A DNA stretch of 64,000 nt, taken from the NCBI GenBank assembly GCA_002425765.1, contig DIMW01000001.1, positions 124,001 to 188,000 on the forward strand, in the 5' to 3' direction. Each line of letters starts with the position of its first letter. Position 1 is the first letter of the stretch. The stretch comes from Spirochaetaceae bacterium UBA5556. Its GTDB lineage: Bacteria > Spirochaetota > Spirochaetia > Treponematales > Rectinemataceae. A model generated the notes under the pieces. It ran no database searches and had not been told where the DNA came from. It saw only the letters and a program-made list of their open reading frames with translations. This document shows, piece after piece, positions 37,935 through 46,677 of the stretch. A program made the position numbers and the translations under genes.

Positions 37935-38903
37935 ATGGCAAGACGAGTTTTTGTGACATCGCTGCTTCTTTTTGCTCTCTTCAGCATGCCTCTTACACTC
38001 TGCGGTGCGGAGCAGGAATACCACGTCATCCAGACAGGCGAAACGCTGTATTCAATTGCGAAGAGCTACTCGATACCTTACGAAATGCTGGCCAGCATCA
38101 ATGGTATTACCGATCCATCCAAGATTCGTCCGGGCATAGTGCTCCTTATCCCCCAAGTGCATGTCGTCGCGAAGAGTGAGACATATTACGGTATAGCGAA
38201 AAAATATGATATTTCGATTCAGGAATTGAAGTCGGCAAATAGTCTGTCTGATTCCTACATACTCAGGGTCGGCGATGTGCTTCTCATACCGGAGAAGGGT
38301 GGGGGCGCCTCTCAAACGGCACAGCTCGCCCCCCAACCGAGTTCGAGTCCTGTTGCCTCTGTCAACAATGTACCCCCGGCCGCAGCGGCGCCGGTCGGAT
38401 CAAAGCCGACTACCGCTCCCACAGAGCCTTCCTCCCCATCATCTACACCTACACCATCCGCACCTTCGGCCTCTTCTACACCCTCAACCAGTGTTTCAAG
38501 TTCTGCGCCCAATACAAAAACGGAGGCCTCAGCGTCACACTCACCCGATGCGCTGGTAAGCTGGCCGGTTGATGGAAAAGGCCAGTATATGAGTGGAAAG
38601 CTTGAAGGGATCATGTTTCAGACTAACCGTGGTGCGCCGGTAAGGGCTGTAGCATCCGGTACAGTTGTCTCGGCGGGGCCCTCCCGCGGTTTTGGTGAGG
38701 TGGTATTCATTCAGTCCAAATCAGGTTTCGTCTATGTCTATGGCGGAAATGAGTCGATCCTTGTCAAGACAGGGGAAAATATTGAACCGGGCAAGACCAT
38801 CGCAAAGGTTGGGCTCGATACGAAAGAAGGCAATCCAATCGCTTATTTCTTCGTATTTCGCAACGGTCAGCCTGTTGATCCGTCGCTTGCGCCCCGGGAA
38901 TAA
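37935..38903 (+). CDS. LysM and degenerate LytM/M23 protein (NlpD/EnvC-like)
   Basis: About 322 residues. The signal peptide is MARRVFVTSLLLFALFSMPLTLCGA. Two LysM domains follow (YHVIQTGETLYSIAKSYSIP... and HVVAKSETYYGIAKKYDIS..., each ending VLLIP), then a Ser/Pro/Thr linker. The C-terminal ~115 residues have the M23 fold pattern (GAPVRAVASGTVVSAG, GFGEVVFIQS), but the catalytic H-x3-D, the YGH and the H-x-H histidines are absent (YGG and AYFF instead). It therefore probably binds peptidoglycan and activates an amidase. ATG 37908 is an alternative start. Confidence 0.85.
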   Translation: MARRVFVTSLLLFALFSMPLTLCGAEQEYHVIQTGETLYSIAKSYSIPYEMLASINGITDPSKIRPGIVLLIPQVHVVAKSETYYGIAKKYDISIQELKSANSLSDSYILRVGDVLLIPEKGGGASQTAQLAPQPSSSPVASVNNVPPAAAAPVGSKPTTAPTEPSSPSSTPTPSAPSASSTPSTSVSSSAPNTKTEASASHSPDALVSWPVDGKGQYMSGKLEGIMFQTNRGAPVRAVASGTVVSAGPSRGFGEVVFIQSKSGFVYVYGGNESILVKTGENIEPGKTIAKVGLDTKEGNPIAYFFVFRNGQPVDPSLAPRE

Positions 38904-38916
38904 CTCAAATCGTCTC

Positions 38917-38945
38917 TTGTTTTCTGTGAAACATTATTATACATT
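38917..38945 (+). promoter_or_regulatory. Candidate promoter of the sigma factor gene
   Basis: TTGTTT (38917-38922), 17-nt spacer, TACATT (38940-38945), immediately followed by a second AT-rich -10-like TATAAT. It lies between the LysM gene and the sigma gene. Confidence 0.5.
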
Positions 38946-38990
38946 ATAATGGCAAAAGACACAGATTGAAGTTGTACTGAAGGAAAAAGC

Positions 38991-39977
38991 ATGGGCGACC
39001 ACGAGGACTGCGTTGCAGAGGGCAGCCCCAAGCGGCCCACAAGGGAAAATCCAGACGAAGAGTTGGCGGGTGAATTCGATCCGCTCAGTCTTTATCTTCG
39101 CCAGATTTCGCAATATCCTCTCCTTGATGCCGAAAAAGAGAAGGGATTAGGCGCCAGACTCGAAGAACTTACTACATCTATAAATAATTCTGACATAGCG
39201 CTTGTGGAAAATCCTCACAATGATACCCTTGTGGAGAATCGGAGGCGTCTTGCGGAAGAGTTGAGAATCACAAGAGAATCGCTCATCACCTCTAACCTCC
39301 GCCTCGTGGTATCAATAGCAAAAGGTTACCAGATGCGGGGAGTACACCTGCTGGACCTCATCGACGAGGGTAATATCGGACTCATAGAGGCGGTCAATCG
39401 CTTCGATTATCGTAGGGGATACCGCTTTTCCACGTACGCGAGCTGGTGGATACGTCAGGCGATCATCAAATGTCTTGTGGATCAGAGCCGCATCATACGC
39501 TTGCCGATTCATATGCTCAACACCATAAAACGATGTTACGCGTCAGCCAAAGAACTTGTGCAGGAGTTCGGCCGTGACCCAAGCGCTGCCGAAGTGGCGG
39601 AAAAATCCGGCATTTCTCAGGAAAAAGTCGCGAGCGCGCTTCAGTTTGCGCAGGGTACTTCCAGCCTCGACCTGACTCTGAACGAAGAGAAGAATGGGAG
39701 TCTCGCCGACAGCGTCAGAGACGAGAAGACGCCCGATCCGTTCAGCCAGGCATTCACGGCGACGATGCGGGAGCTGATGCGCTATATCATACTCTCCCTG
39801 TCGGAGCGGGAACAGGTTGTCTTGCAGATGAGATATGGTCTGAATGGCGAGGGGCCCAAGACCCTCGAGGAGACTGGCCGCGCGCTCGGCATTACCCGTG
39901 AGAGGGTCCGTCAGATTCAGGAACAGGCGCTCGAAAAGATAAAACAGCGGCAGGAGCTTTCGGACGGTATCTTTTAG
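38991..39977 (+). CDS. RNA polymerase sigma-70 factor, group 1/2 (RpoD/RpoS-like)
   Basis: A 328-residue sigma factor lacking region 1.1. Region 1.2 is DPLSLYLRQISQYPLLDAEKE, region 2 LRLVVSIAKGYQMRG...DLIDEGNIGLIEAVNRFDYRRGYRFSTYASWWIRQAI, region 3 about residues 170-245 and region 4.2 TLEETGRALGITRERVRQIQ. Its short size and absence of region 1.1 suggest a non-essential RpoS-type factor rather than the housekeeping RpoD. AAGGAAA precedes the ATG. It follows an NlpD-like gene by 87 bp, the same order as nlpD-rpoS in enterobacteria. Confidence 0.9.
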   Translation: MGDHEDCVAEGSPKRPTRENPDEELAGEFDPLSLYLRQISQYPLLDAEKEKGLGARLEELTTSINNSDIALVENPHNDTLVENRRRLAEELRITRESLITSNLRLVVSIAKGYQMRGVHLLDLIDEGNIGLIEAVNRFDYRRGYRFSTYASWWIRQAIIKCLVDQSRIIRLPIHMLNTIKRCYASAKELVQEFGRDPSAAEVAEKSGISQEKVASALQFAQGTSSLDLTLNEEKNGSLADSVRDEKTPDPFSQAFTATMRELMRYIILSLSEREQVVLQMRYGLNGEGPKTLEETGRALGITRERVRQIQEQALEKIKQRQELSDGIF

Positions 39978-40007
39978 CGGAGAACCGCTTCCATCTGTGG
40001 CAGGCCT

Positions 40008-40055
40008 AAAAAATCCCTGGATAGCGCGCGGCGGACCGCCGCGCGCTATCCAGGG
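40008..40055 (-). terminator. Long palindromic terminator between convergent genes
   Basis: A 20-bp perfect inverted repeat (40015-40034 against 40036-40055) with a one-base centre, CCCTGGATAGCGCGCGGCGG on the left arm. On the minus strand it is followed by AUUUUUU, so it can terminate the ankyrin gene; it may also slow plus-strand transcription from the sigma gene. Confidence 0.8.
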
Positions 40056-40090
40056 GCCTCTCTCTAAACCGGTCTTCTCCCGGCCTTAGT

Positions 40091-42898
40091 TCATTTATTT
40101 CCCAGCAGCGCGGCAACTTCCTGATACCCCTTGGCCTGGGCCAGATCCAGAGGAGTTTCCCCTTTGCGGTTTTGGGCTTCCCTGTCCGCGCCCAGCGCGA
40201 TCAGATCGGCGACGGCGTCCTTATTGTTGGCGCGCACCGCGTAATGCAGGAGAGTCTCTCCCGTAAAGTCTGAATCATTTACGCCCGCTGCGGCGAACAG
40301 TTTGTTTCGCGCTCCGGGGTCCATCGTAAAGATCACGGACAGAGGCGAGATGTTGTCGGCGTTCGATGCGAAGAGCGAAGACCCCGCCTTGATAAGAACA
40401 ATGGCTGCGTTCAGGTTGTTTCTTCTCAGGGCGAGCATGAGTGGCGTGTCGCCCTTCGCGTTTCGCGCGTTCGGGTTCGCCCCATTCTTGAGCGCCTCGG
40501 AGATTAGATCCTGGTTCATGCCGCTGTTCACGAGGATGTGAAGCACGCAGTCGCCGTTTGAGTCTGGCCTGTTGATCAGCTTGCCGGTATAGAACTCAGC
40601 CGCGATCTGGGAGTTCTTCGTGAGCGACAGCCTGAAAGGAGACAGGCCCCGGGCGTTGAGGGCGTGCATGTCGGCGTTATTCACCAGCAAGAGGCGGATG
40701 ACCGCGATGTGTTCACCGCTGACCGCCTGGTAGAGAGGGGTCGAGCCGGAATTGTCGCGGGTGTCGATGAGCGCGTCGGCTTTCAACAGGTCGGCCGCGG
40801 CATCGTATGCGCCGTAGGCGGCCGCATCGGCCAGAGGGGTAAATCCACGGCTATCCTGAATCTCTGTCTGAGCCCCGTTGGCGGTCAACACTCGCACGAT
40901 GGCCGCGTTGTTGTTCTTGCCTGCCTGATGGAGCGCCGTCTCGCCGGAGTAATTCTGATTGTTCACCGGAGAACCTGAAGAGATGAGCAGCTCGGTCGCC
41001 TTGGCCGCGCCGGCCAGCACGGCGCTCTGGAGGGGGATGTCGCCTTTTATGTCGGCTGCCTTCAGCGATGAGCCGGCGCCGACAAGATATTGAATCGCGT
41101 TCGTCGCGTCATATTTCGCGGCAGTGTGCAGCGGGGTCTCTGCCGCGTTGTTGAGCACGTCGAGGGTCGCTCCCTTTTTGATGAGGTAGGCGATCCCGTC
41201 GGGCAGATTCTTGCGGGCCGCGTGGTGGACGACAGAATCGCCGTTTGCGTCCCTGGCGGCGATGACGTTGGGTCTGAAGAACCACTCAAGTGGCGCCGGC
41301 TTTGCGGTGAGCGCGAGGAAGAGGGGATTTTCCTGCCGGGAGTTGTATTGGAAGATGTCGGCGTTGGCATCCAGGAGCACGATTCCCTGTTCCGCGAAGT
41401 TTTGCCTCACCGCGATGTGGAGGGCGCTATCCTGAGCCTTGTTTTTCGCATTGGGATCGGCGCCTTTGGAGAGGATGAGCGTGAGAACATCGGCCGGAGC
41501 TTTCAAGGAGACAGCGGTCATGAGGACGCTGTTTGAATTGTCATCGCTCTGATTCACATTCGAGGGTAACACGATATTGTCGACCGCCTTGTATCCTTTT
41601 AACAGCGCGATCCTGAGGGCGTTTTCTCCCGCCTGATTCATCTTGAAAATATCCGCCTTCGCGTCGATGAGCGACTTTGCGTACTCATAGTGTTCTGTCC
41701 TGGCGCAGAGTATCAGCGGAGTGTCGCCGTTGGCATTCTGGGCGTTGACGGGCGCACCCGCCTGAATCAGAGTATCGACGATTTCGGGTGCGTAGAATTG
41801 TATAACAGCCTTGTGGAGCGGTGTATTTCCCTGGCTGTCCATGAGGGCGGGATTGGCCTTGAAGTTTAAAAGCAACTTGACCATCTCCAGGCGTCGTGCG
41901 GGCGGAATGGTCAGGTGCAGGGGTGTATTCTGGTTGGCATCGAGAATGTCAGGATTCGCGTTCATGCTCAGGAGCAGTTTTGCTCCTTCGACATATCCGG
42001 CCTTGACAGCCAGGTGGAGGGAAGCCTCGCCATTGAGATTCTTGAGATCGGGGTCGATTTTGTTGCGCAGTAGGAAGAGGGCAAAACCGTATTGATACCG
42101 GGAGATCGCCTCGTGCAGTGATGTGTTGCCGTTTGCGAATCGGACCGCGTTGTAGTCGGGCGCACGGACGGTGACGGCAAACCATGAAAATTCGGGGAAT
42201 GAGGGATTGGCACCCTTGAGAATGAGCTTTTCGGCGATCTGGGCCGCCTCTAACTTATCGGGGTAGAGGAGTACGAGATCGAGGGCGGTCCTGTCTGCCT
42301 TGTCCTTTATCTGTACCGAGGCGCCTTTGGAGAGCAGGAGGTCCACCTCTTTGGGCATGAGCGCGTCCGCCGCGTAATGCAAAATCGTTCTTCCGTCGGA
42401 ACTTGTATTGTTGATGTTTTTCGGATTGAACATGGCGTCGAGCATGCTTATGTCCGACTGAAGTGCGACTTGCGCGGGGGAAGTCCCCCCTACGTCGGCG
42501 ATGAATGGATCGGCGCCTCTGTCGACGAGCATTTTCACCATGTCGGCTTGCTTCCTGTCCACCGCGTACCTCAGGGCGGTCTTCCCGGAGAGGTCCTTGT
42601 TGTCGACTTTTGCGCCGAGCACTATCAGAATTTCGGCAGTCTTAATTTTACCTTTGCTCACTGCGACATGAAGGGGGTAGAGGCCTACATAAGGCTCTTC
42701 GCCCATAGGTTTGTTCAGCTCCTCTTGGTTCGAGTAATATTTGAGTATGCCTTGATCATCATCATTGCCTTGGATGACAAGGTCGTTGAGTGTCTCTTTA
42801 TTCTTTGCCGAGGTTGAAGTCGCACAGCCCCCGAGCAGAAATACTACTAAAATGATCAGACTGAGGAAGCGTGCTTTTATCAGTTTTGGATTTTGCAT
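40091..42898 (-). CDS. Very large ankyrin-repeat lipoprotein
   Basis: A 935-residue protein. The signal ends in the lipobox VVFLLGGC (Cys25), so it is exported and lipid-anchored. Almost the whole mature chain, from about residue 70, consists of roughly two dozen ~33-residue ankyrin repeats of the form GxTPLHxAxxxxxxxxxxxLLxxGAdxxxxN. There is no enzymatic domain. AAGGGAGAG lies nine bases before ATG 42898. An ankyrin scaffold in the periplasm or at the cell surface is unusual and implies protein-protein binding. Confidence 0.92.
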   Translation of the reverse strand: MQNPKLIKARFLSLIILVVFLLGGCATSTSAKNKETLNDLVIQGNDDDQGILKYYSNQEELNKPMGEEPYVGLYPLHVAVSKGKIKTAEILIVLGAKVDNKDLSGKTALRYAVDRKQADMVKMLVDRGADPFIADVGGTSPAQVALQSDISMLDAMFNPKNINNTSSDGRTILHYAADALMPKEVDLLLSKGASVQIKDKADRTALDLVLLYPDKLEAAQIAEKLILKGANPSFPEFSWFAVTVRAPDYNAVRFANGNTSLHEAISRYQYGFALFLLRNKIDPDLKNLNGEASLHLAVKAGYVEGAKLLLSMNANPDILDANQNTPLHLTIPPARRLEMVKLLLNFKANPALMDSQGNTPLHKAVIQFYAPEIVDTLIQAGAPVNAQNANGDTPLILCARTEHYEYAKSLIDAKADIFKMNQAGENALRIALLKGYKAVDNIVLPSNVNQSDDNSNSVLMTAVSLKAPADVLTLILSKGADPNAKNKAQDSALHIAVRQNFAEQGIVLLDANADIFQYNSRQENPLFLALTAKPAPLEWFFRPNVIAARDANGDSVVHHAARKNLPDGIAYLIKKGATLDVLNNAAETPLHTAAKYDATNAIQYLVGAGSSLKAADIKGDIPLQSAVLAGAAKATELLISSGSPVNNQNYSGETALHQAGKNNNAAIVRVLTANGAQTEIQDSRGFTPLADAAAYGAYDAAADLLKADALIDTRDNSGSTPLYQAVSGEHIAVIRLLLVNNADMHALNARGLSPFRLSLTKNSQIAAEFYTGKLINRPDSNGDCVLHILVNSGMNQDLISEALKNGANPNARNAKGDTPLMLALRRNNLNAAIVLIKAGSSLFASNADNISPLSVIFTMDPGARNKLFAAAGVNDSDFTGETLLHYAVRANNKDAVADLIALGADREAQNRKGETPLDLAQAKGYQEVAALLGNK

Positions 42899-43060
42899 TG
42901 GTTATATCTCTCCCTTCTTAGTATCGGCATCTTTCAAGGAAATTCGCAGCCTTCTCAATCTATATCGCAAAGTAGTGATAATTTCATGATGCCACTTGCG
43001 TCTCCGACAAAAAGTATGCTTGCATATATATACTATATTTTATTTTCAAGCGAGGTTGCA

Positions 43061-44038
43061 ATGAACATTGGTTCTTTCATGCCGGCCCGCTCCGTGTGGG
43101 GCCCGGCCATTGCCCAATTGCGAAAAGAATTTTCCGAACATACATGGTGTGAGGGACTCACGGCCGAATCGCCGGAGATAAGTTCCCTCGACCTCATTAT
43201 CGCTGGTCGTATACCCGCCAGTGTATTTTCGGCAGCAGTCAAGTTGAAGGCCCTTTTTCAGCCTTTTACGGGAGTAAACCATCTGCCCTCCGAGACGATT
43301 CTTGAGAGGGGCGTTGAGGTCTACAACGTACACTCCAACGCCTTCGATGTCGCCGAGCGCGCGCTGGCCATGACGCTGGCCTTCTACGGCAGGGTCATCG
43401 AGTATCATAATGACCTGAAGAATGAAATATGGCACGGATTCTGGGTAAGTCGCGGCGCGGAGGACAACTGGGATAGCATCTATGGCAGAACCTGTACCAT
43501 TCTCGGGACCGGCGCCATTGGGCAGGAACTGGCGAAGCTGTTGAAGGCTTTCAGCTGCAAAGTGTACGGCTGGCGCAGATCGAGGGGTACCGATGTCCCG
43601 GAACATTTTGACGCGGTGCTTCCAAGTCTGAAAGAGGCTCTGGACGCCGCCGAGATACTATTCGTCGCGCTGCCGGCCACGGGCGAGACGGAAGGACTGA
43701 TTTCCAAAGACCTGCTCATGGACATGAAGGGGAAATTCCTGGTCAACGTGGGGCGCGGCTCCATCGTGGACGAAGAGGGCCTTTATGAGGCGCTTAATGG
43801 CGGTATCCTGAAGGGCGCGGCGGTCGATACGTGGTATACCTATCCCAAGACCGGCGTCGTGGGTGCTCCCTCCAGATATCCGATCCATAGGCTGTCCAAT
43901 GTCATTCTCTCGCCACATGTGGGGGGCTCAACGAATCAGGCGACGCGCAAATCGGTGGAGGATACGCTTCAGAATATCCGGACATACCTGAAAACAGGTC
44001 GGGGCATCTGGAGGGCCGATCTCAGGAAAATGTACTGA
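43061..44038 (+). CDS. D-isomer-specific 2-hydroxyacid dehydrogenase
   Basis: A 325-residue NAD(P)-dependent reductase of 2-oxo acids. The Rossmann loop is TILGTGAIGQELAKLLKAF. The catalytic set appears in VNVGRGSIVDEEGL (Arg), AVDTW and the late LSPHVGGST (His). The N-terminal VFSAAVKLKALFQPFTGVNHLP segment is the substrate half. ATG 43061 with GAGG at five bases was chosen over a long upstream AT-rich extension. The stop abuts the stop of the convergent B12 radical SAM gene. The exact substrate is unknown. Confidence 0.88.
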   Translation: MNIGSFMPARSVWGPAIAQLRKEFSEHTWCEGLTAESPEISSLDLIIAGRIPASVFSAAVKLKALFQPFTGVNHLPSETILERGVEVYNVHSNAFDVAERALAMTLAFYGRVIEYHNDLKNEIWHGFWVSRGAEDNWDSIYGRTCTILGTGAIGQELAKLLKAFSCKVYGWRRSRGTDVPEHFDAVLPSLKEALDAAEILFVALPATGETEGLISKDLLMDMKGKFLVNVGRGSIVDEEGLYEALNGGILKGAAVDTWYTYPKTGVVGAPSRYPIHRLSNVILSPHVGGSTNQATRKSVEDTLQNIRTYLKTGRGIWRADLRKMY

Positions 44039-45868
44039 TCAGAACAGCCCTTCCGGCGCCTCGATGAGCATGTGGGGGAAGTCGGCGTAGATTGAAATGA
44101 GCTCATAGAGCCGATCGAAGGGCAGGGCCTGTTTGTCGAAGATGACATAGGGCAGCAGCTCGGCCAGGCGATCGGCGTTGTACCCCCCTCGGCCATTGAG
44201 GACGATCATCGTCTCCATGTCCTGCGCCTCTTCGAGCGCCCGGTAGGCGAGGGTGAAGTTCTTCGTCGCGAAGAACATCCGCGTATGGTAGCTTGTCTGG
44301 GGGTCAGGAGAGAAAGAATTCGTAAGCTCATAGTAGTGTTCGGGGTTGAGGAAGGCGTCCCTGATCCTGCCCACCAGCTTCTCGGAAGGTATCCTGGTTT
44401 CGCTCGTGAGCACGATCTGATAGAGAGTGTAGGGGTTATCTTTCCGGAAATCCCGAGCCGAACGCACAATCCGCGCGAGAATTTCAGGGTCGTCGGCATC
44501 GATCAGGAGCGTGACCGAATTTGAGAGTTTTTCGGGGTTGAGGCGCATCCAATCTATGTTTTCCGGTTTTCTCGTGTCGATGAAGGAGACAAAGCCTTCC
44601 TTAAAGAGCTGAAAGTGCGGGGCGGGGGGCATGGCCCACTCGACATCGAAGCTTTCTTCGAATGTCGCGATCGCGTCGACCATGTCGTCGTAGGATATCC
44701 AGTGAGTGCTCGTGACGAGATAGGGAGGGATTTCCATCGCGCTCATGCCGTATTCATCCGCGCGTTCCCGGACTTCCGTCCCGGGGAGCAGCGAGAGCGG
44801 GTACAGTTCGGCTTCCTGGCCGAGCCCCTGCATGCCGAGGAAATCGAAGGTCTCAATCACTTGTTCGTAGCCGTCGTAGGGCAGCCCCAGGATGAGCCCT
44901 GTTTTTATCATGATTTTCTGCTTCTGCAGGAGCTCCGCTCCGCGCTCGAACGATTTTTTGTCGAAAGTCCGGTGGACCGCCTCGAGCGCCTTGGAGTTGC
45001 TACTCTGAAGCCCGACTTCGACCGAGGCCACCCCGGCTTCTTTCAGAAGGCCGGCGATCTCTTCATTGATTCCCTCGAGTCTGAGCTCTGTGTGGATCGC
45101 GGTATGCACGTGGTTCGCGTAGGCGATATCCCGAAGTCGCCCTGTAAAATCAGGACCGCTCTGGAAATTGGGATCCATGATATATATCTCGGGAACCCCT
45201 GCCTCCGAGGCCGCGCGGATCGCTTCGACCGTCTGCTCGTGGGGGAAACGGCGAATTGTTTTATAATTCTTGCCATAGTAACAATAGGAGCATTTCGCAC
45301 TGCATCCCCGCATGGTCTCGAGATGAACCTGCGCATTCGGATCGAAGCGGAGCGCTCCGGTCAAATATGGGTTGGGTATCTTCGACAAATCGATGAGTGT
45401 GTCGGAGCGATAGGAGGGCGAAAGTGGTCGGTGTTCCTGAATATCCTGCAGTACTTCCGCAAAAGCATCTTCACCCTCGTCATACACCAAACCGTGGAAG
45501 GGACTCCTCACGGTGATGGGCATATGCTCGACTACTTCCGGCCCGCCTGCGATCAAGCGAGCCCGCGGCAGCAGAGAGGCGAGCCTCTCTGCAATAAAGA
45601 GGCTGCGCTCCAGGTTCCAGGAATAGAGCGTAAATGCGACGATATCGGGTTCGCGCGCGGTAATCGAAGAGATAATCGAAGAATCGGAACCGAAATTTGC
45701 GATTTCTGGCTCCAGGATGGTCCATTCCCGGCGGACAAGGAGACCTTTCGATTCGGCGTAGGAGGCTAAATAGCCTGCCGCGAGGGGAATGTTGGCCGGG
45801 CCCGCGCTCCAGTCGGGCATCTGTGAAGGCAGTTGTACAAAAAGCAGTTTCATCTGTTTTCCATTCAT
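44039..45868 (-). CDS. Cobalamin-binding radical SAM protein
   Basis: A 609-residue class B radical SAM protein. Residues about 5-150 are a B12-binding Rossmann domain without the DxHxxG histidine, followed by the CxxxCxxC cluster at Cys189, Cys193 and Cys196 (GCSAKCSYCYYG). The radical SAM barrel runs to about 380, then a C-terminal DUF4080-like region. Members modify varied small molecules or peptides. It starts three bases after the aat stop and is the last gene of the clpS-clpA-aat operon. There is no ribosome site, so it probably relies on coupling. Confidence 0.85.
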   Translation of the reverse strand: MNGKQMKLLFVQLPSQMPDWSAGPANIPLAAGYLASYAESKGLLVRREWTILEPEIANFGSDSSIISSITAREPDIVAFTLYSWNLERSLFIAERLASLLPRARLIAGGPEVVEHMPITVRSPFHGLVYDEGEDAFAEVLQDIQEHRPLSPSYRSDTLIDLSKIPNPYLTGALRFDPNAQVHLETMRGCSAKCSYCYYGKNYKTIRRFPHEQTVEAIRAASEAGVPEIYIMDPNFQSGPDFTGRLRDIAYANHVHTAIHTELRLEGINEEIAGLLKEAGVASVEVGLQSSNSKALEAVHRTFDKKSFERGAELLQKQKIMIKTGLILGLPYDGYEQVIETFDFLGMQGLGQEAELYPLSLLPGTEVRERADEYGMSAMEIPPYLVTSTHWISYDDMVDAIATFEESFDVEWAMPPAPHFQLFKEGFVSFIDTRKPENIDWMRLNPEKLSNSVTLLIDADDPEILARIVRSARDFRKDNPYTLYQIVLTSETRIPSEKLVGRIRDAFLNPEHYYELTNSFSPDPQTSYHTRMFFATKNFTLAYRALEEAQDMETMIVLNGRGGYNADRLAELLPYVIFDKQALPFDRLYELISIYADFPHMLIEAPEGLF

Positions 45869-45871
45869 GCG

Positions 45872-46660
45872 CTACGTGTGATATGTAATTGTTTCGGAAT
45901 TTTTCTTGAAAGAGATAATAATCTCTGTGTCCGGGAAACCTGGGAACAGCTCGGACCAATCCCCTTTAAGTGTCCGTGCCGTAAGCGCATCCTTGAGCAG
46001 GGAAAGATAAAGCGGGCGCGGAACTTCGATGCCTCCCATCAGCTCCAGATAGGGCGTGTAGACCTGGCAGTCGATACATTGAAAGCCTCGTATGAAGAGC
46101 GTGGCGGCCAGAGAGAGAAAGCCGATTTTGGACGCGTTGCTCTCAAGGCTGAACATCGACTCACCGAAAAACACAGACCCGAGGCTCACTCCATAGAGAC
46201 CCCCCACGAGTTTTCCGTTCTTCCAGACCTCGACGGAATGGGCGTACCCGAGTCTGTGGAGCTCGGTGTAACCCTTTACCAGGTTCGGGAAAATCCAGGT
46301 ACCGGGCTGCCCCGGCCTCGGAACGTCTGCGCAGTTGCCGATGACGTCGGGGAAGGCCGCATCCAGCGTAAGCCTATAAGGCGAGTCCCTCCGCAGGGCT
46401 TTTTTCAAGGCCTTCCGTGCGGATTCGGTGATATAGAGAGATTCCTTAGAGACAATAAATCGCGGATCCGGACTACACCACTGCAAAAGCATGGGGGATG
46501 AGGGCCAGGGGAAGATGCCTTGCCGGTACGCGGATAACAGTGCCCCAGGAGAGAGATTCCCTCCATATCCAACGACGCCGCGCTCTGTCGCGCCCGCCGC
46601 GGGTGGAAACAGGTACTCCTCTCTCTCGTCGAGATACTCGGGCATGATCAACCATCGCAT
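45872..46660 (-). CDS. aat: Leucyl/phenylalanyl-tRNA-protein transferase
   Basis: A 262-residue aminoacyl-transferase that adds Leu or Phe to N-terminal Arg/Lys, creating a primary N-degron. Family marks are FPPAAGATERGVVGYGGNLSPGALLSAYRQGIFPWP, the WCSPDPR motif, VEVWKNGKLVGGLYGVSLGSVFFGESMFS and CQVYTPYLELMGGIEVPR. The gene follows clpA by 17 bp on the same strand. ATG 46645 is an alternative start. Confidence 0.94.
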   Translation of the reverse strand: MRWLIMPEYLDEREEYLFPPAAGATERGVVGYGGNLSPGALLSAYRQGIFPWPSSPMLLQWCSPDPRFIVSKESLYITESARKALKKALRRDSPYRLTLDAAFPDVIGNCADVPRPGQPGTWIFPNLVKGYTELHRLGYAHSVEVWKNGKLVGGLYGVSLGSVFFGESMFSLESNASKIGFLSLAATLFIRGFQCIDCQVYTPYLELMGGIEVPRPLYLSLLKDALTARTLKGDWSELFPGFPDTEIIISFKKNSETITYHT

Positions 46661-46677
46661 AGGCGCGGCCCCAAGCC

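Noticed and set aside
42893..43060. N-terminal extension of the 2-hydroxyacid dehydrogenase
   Set aside because: AT-rich and unlike the family; ATG 43061 with GAGG starts the conserved part.
44615..45769. 384-codon plus-strand frame opposite the B12 radical SAM gene
   Set aside because: The minus strand carries the intact CxxxCxxC enzyme; this frame is a shadow.
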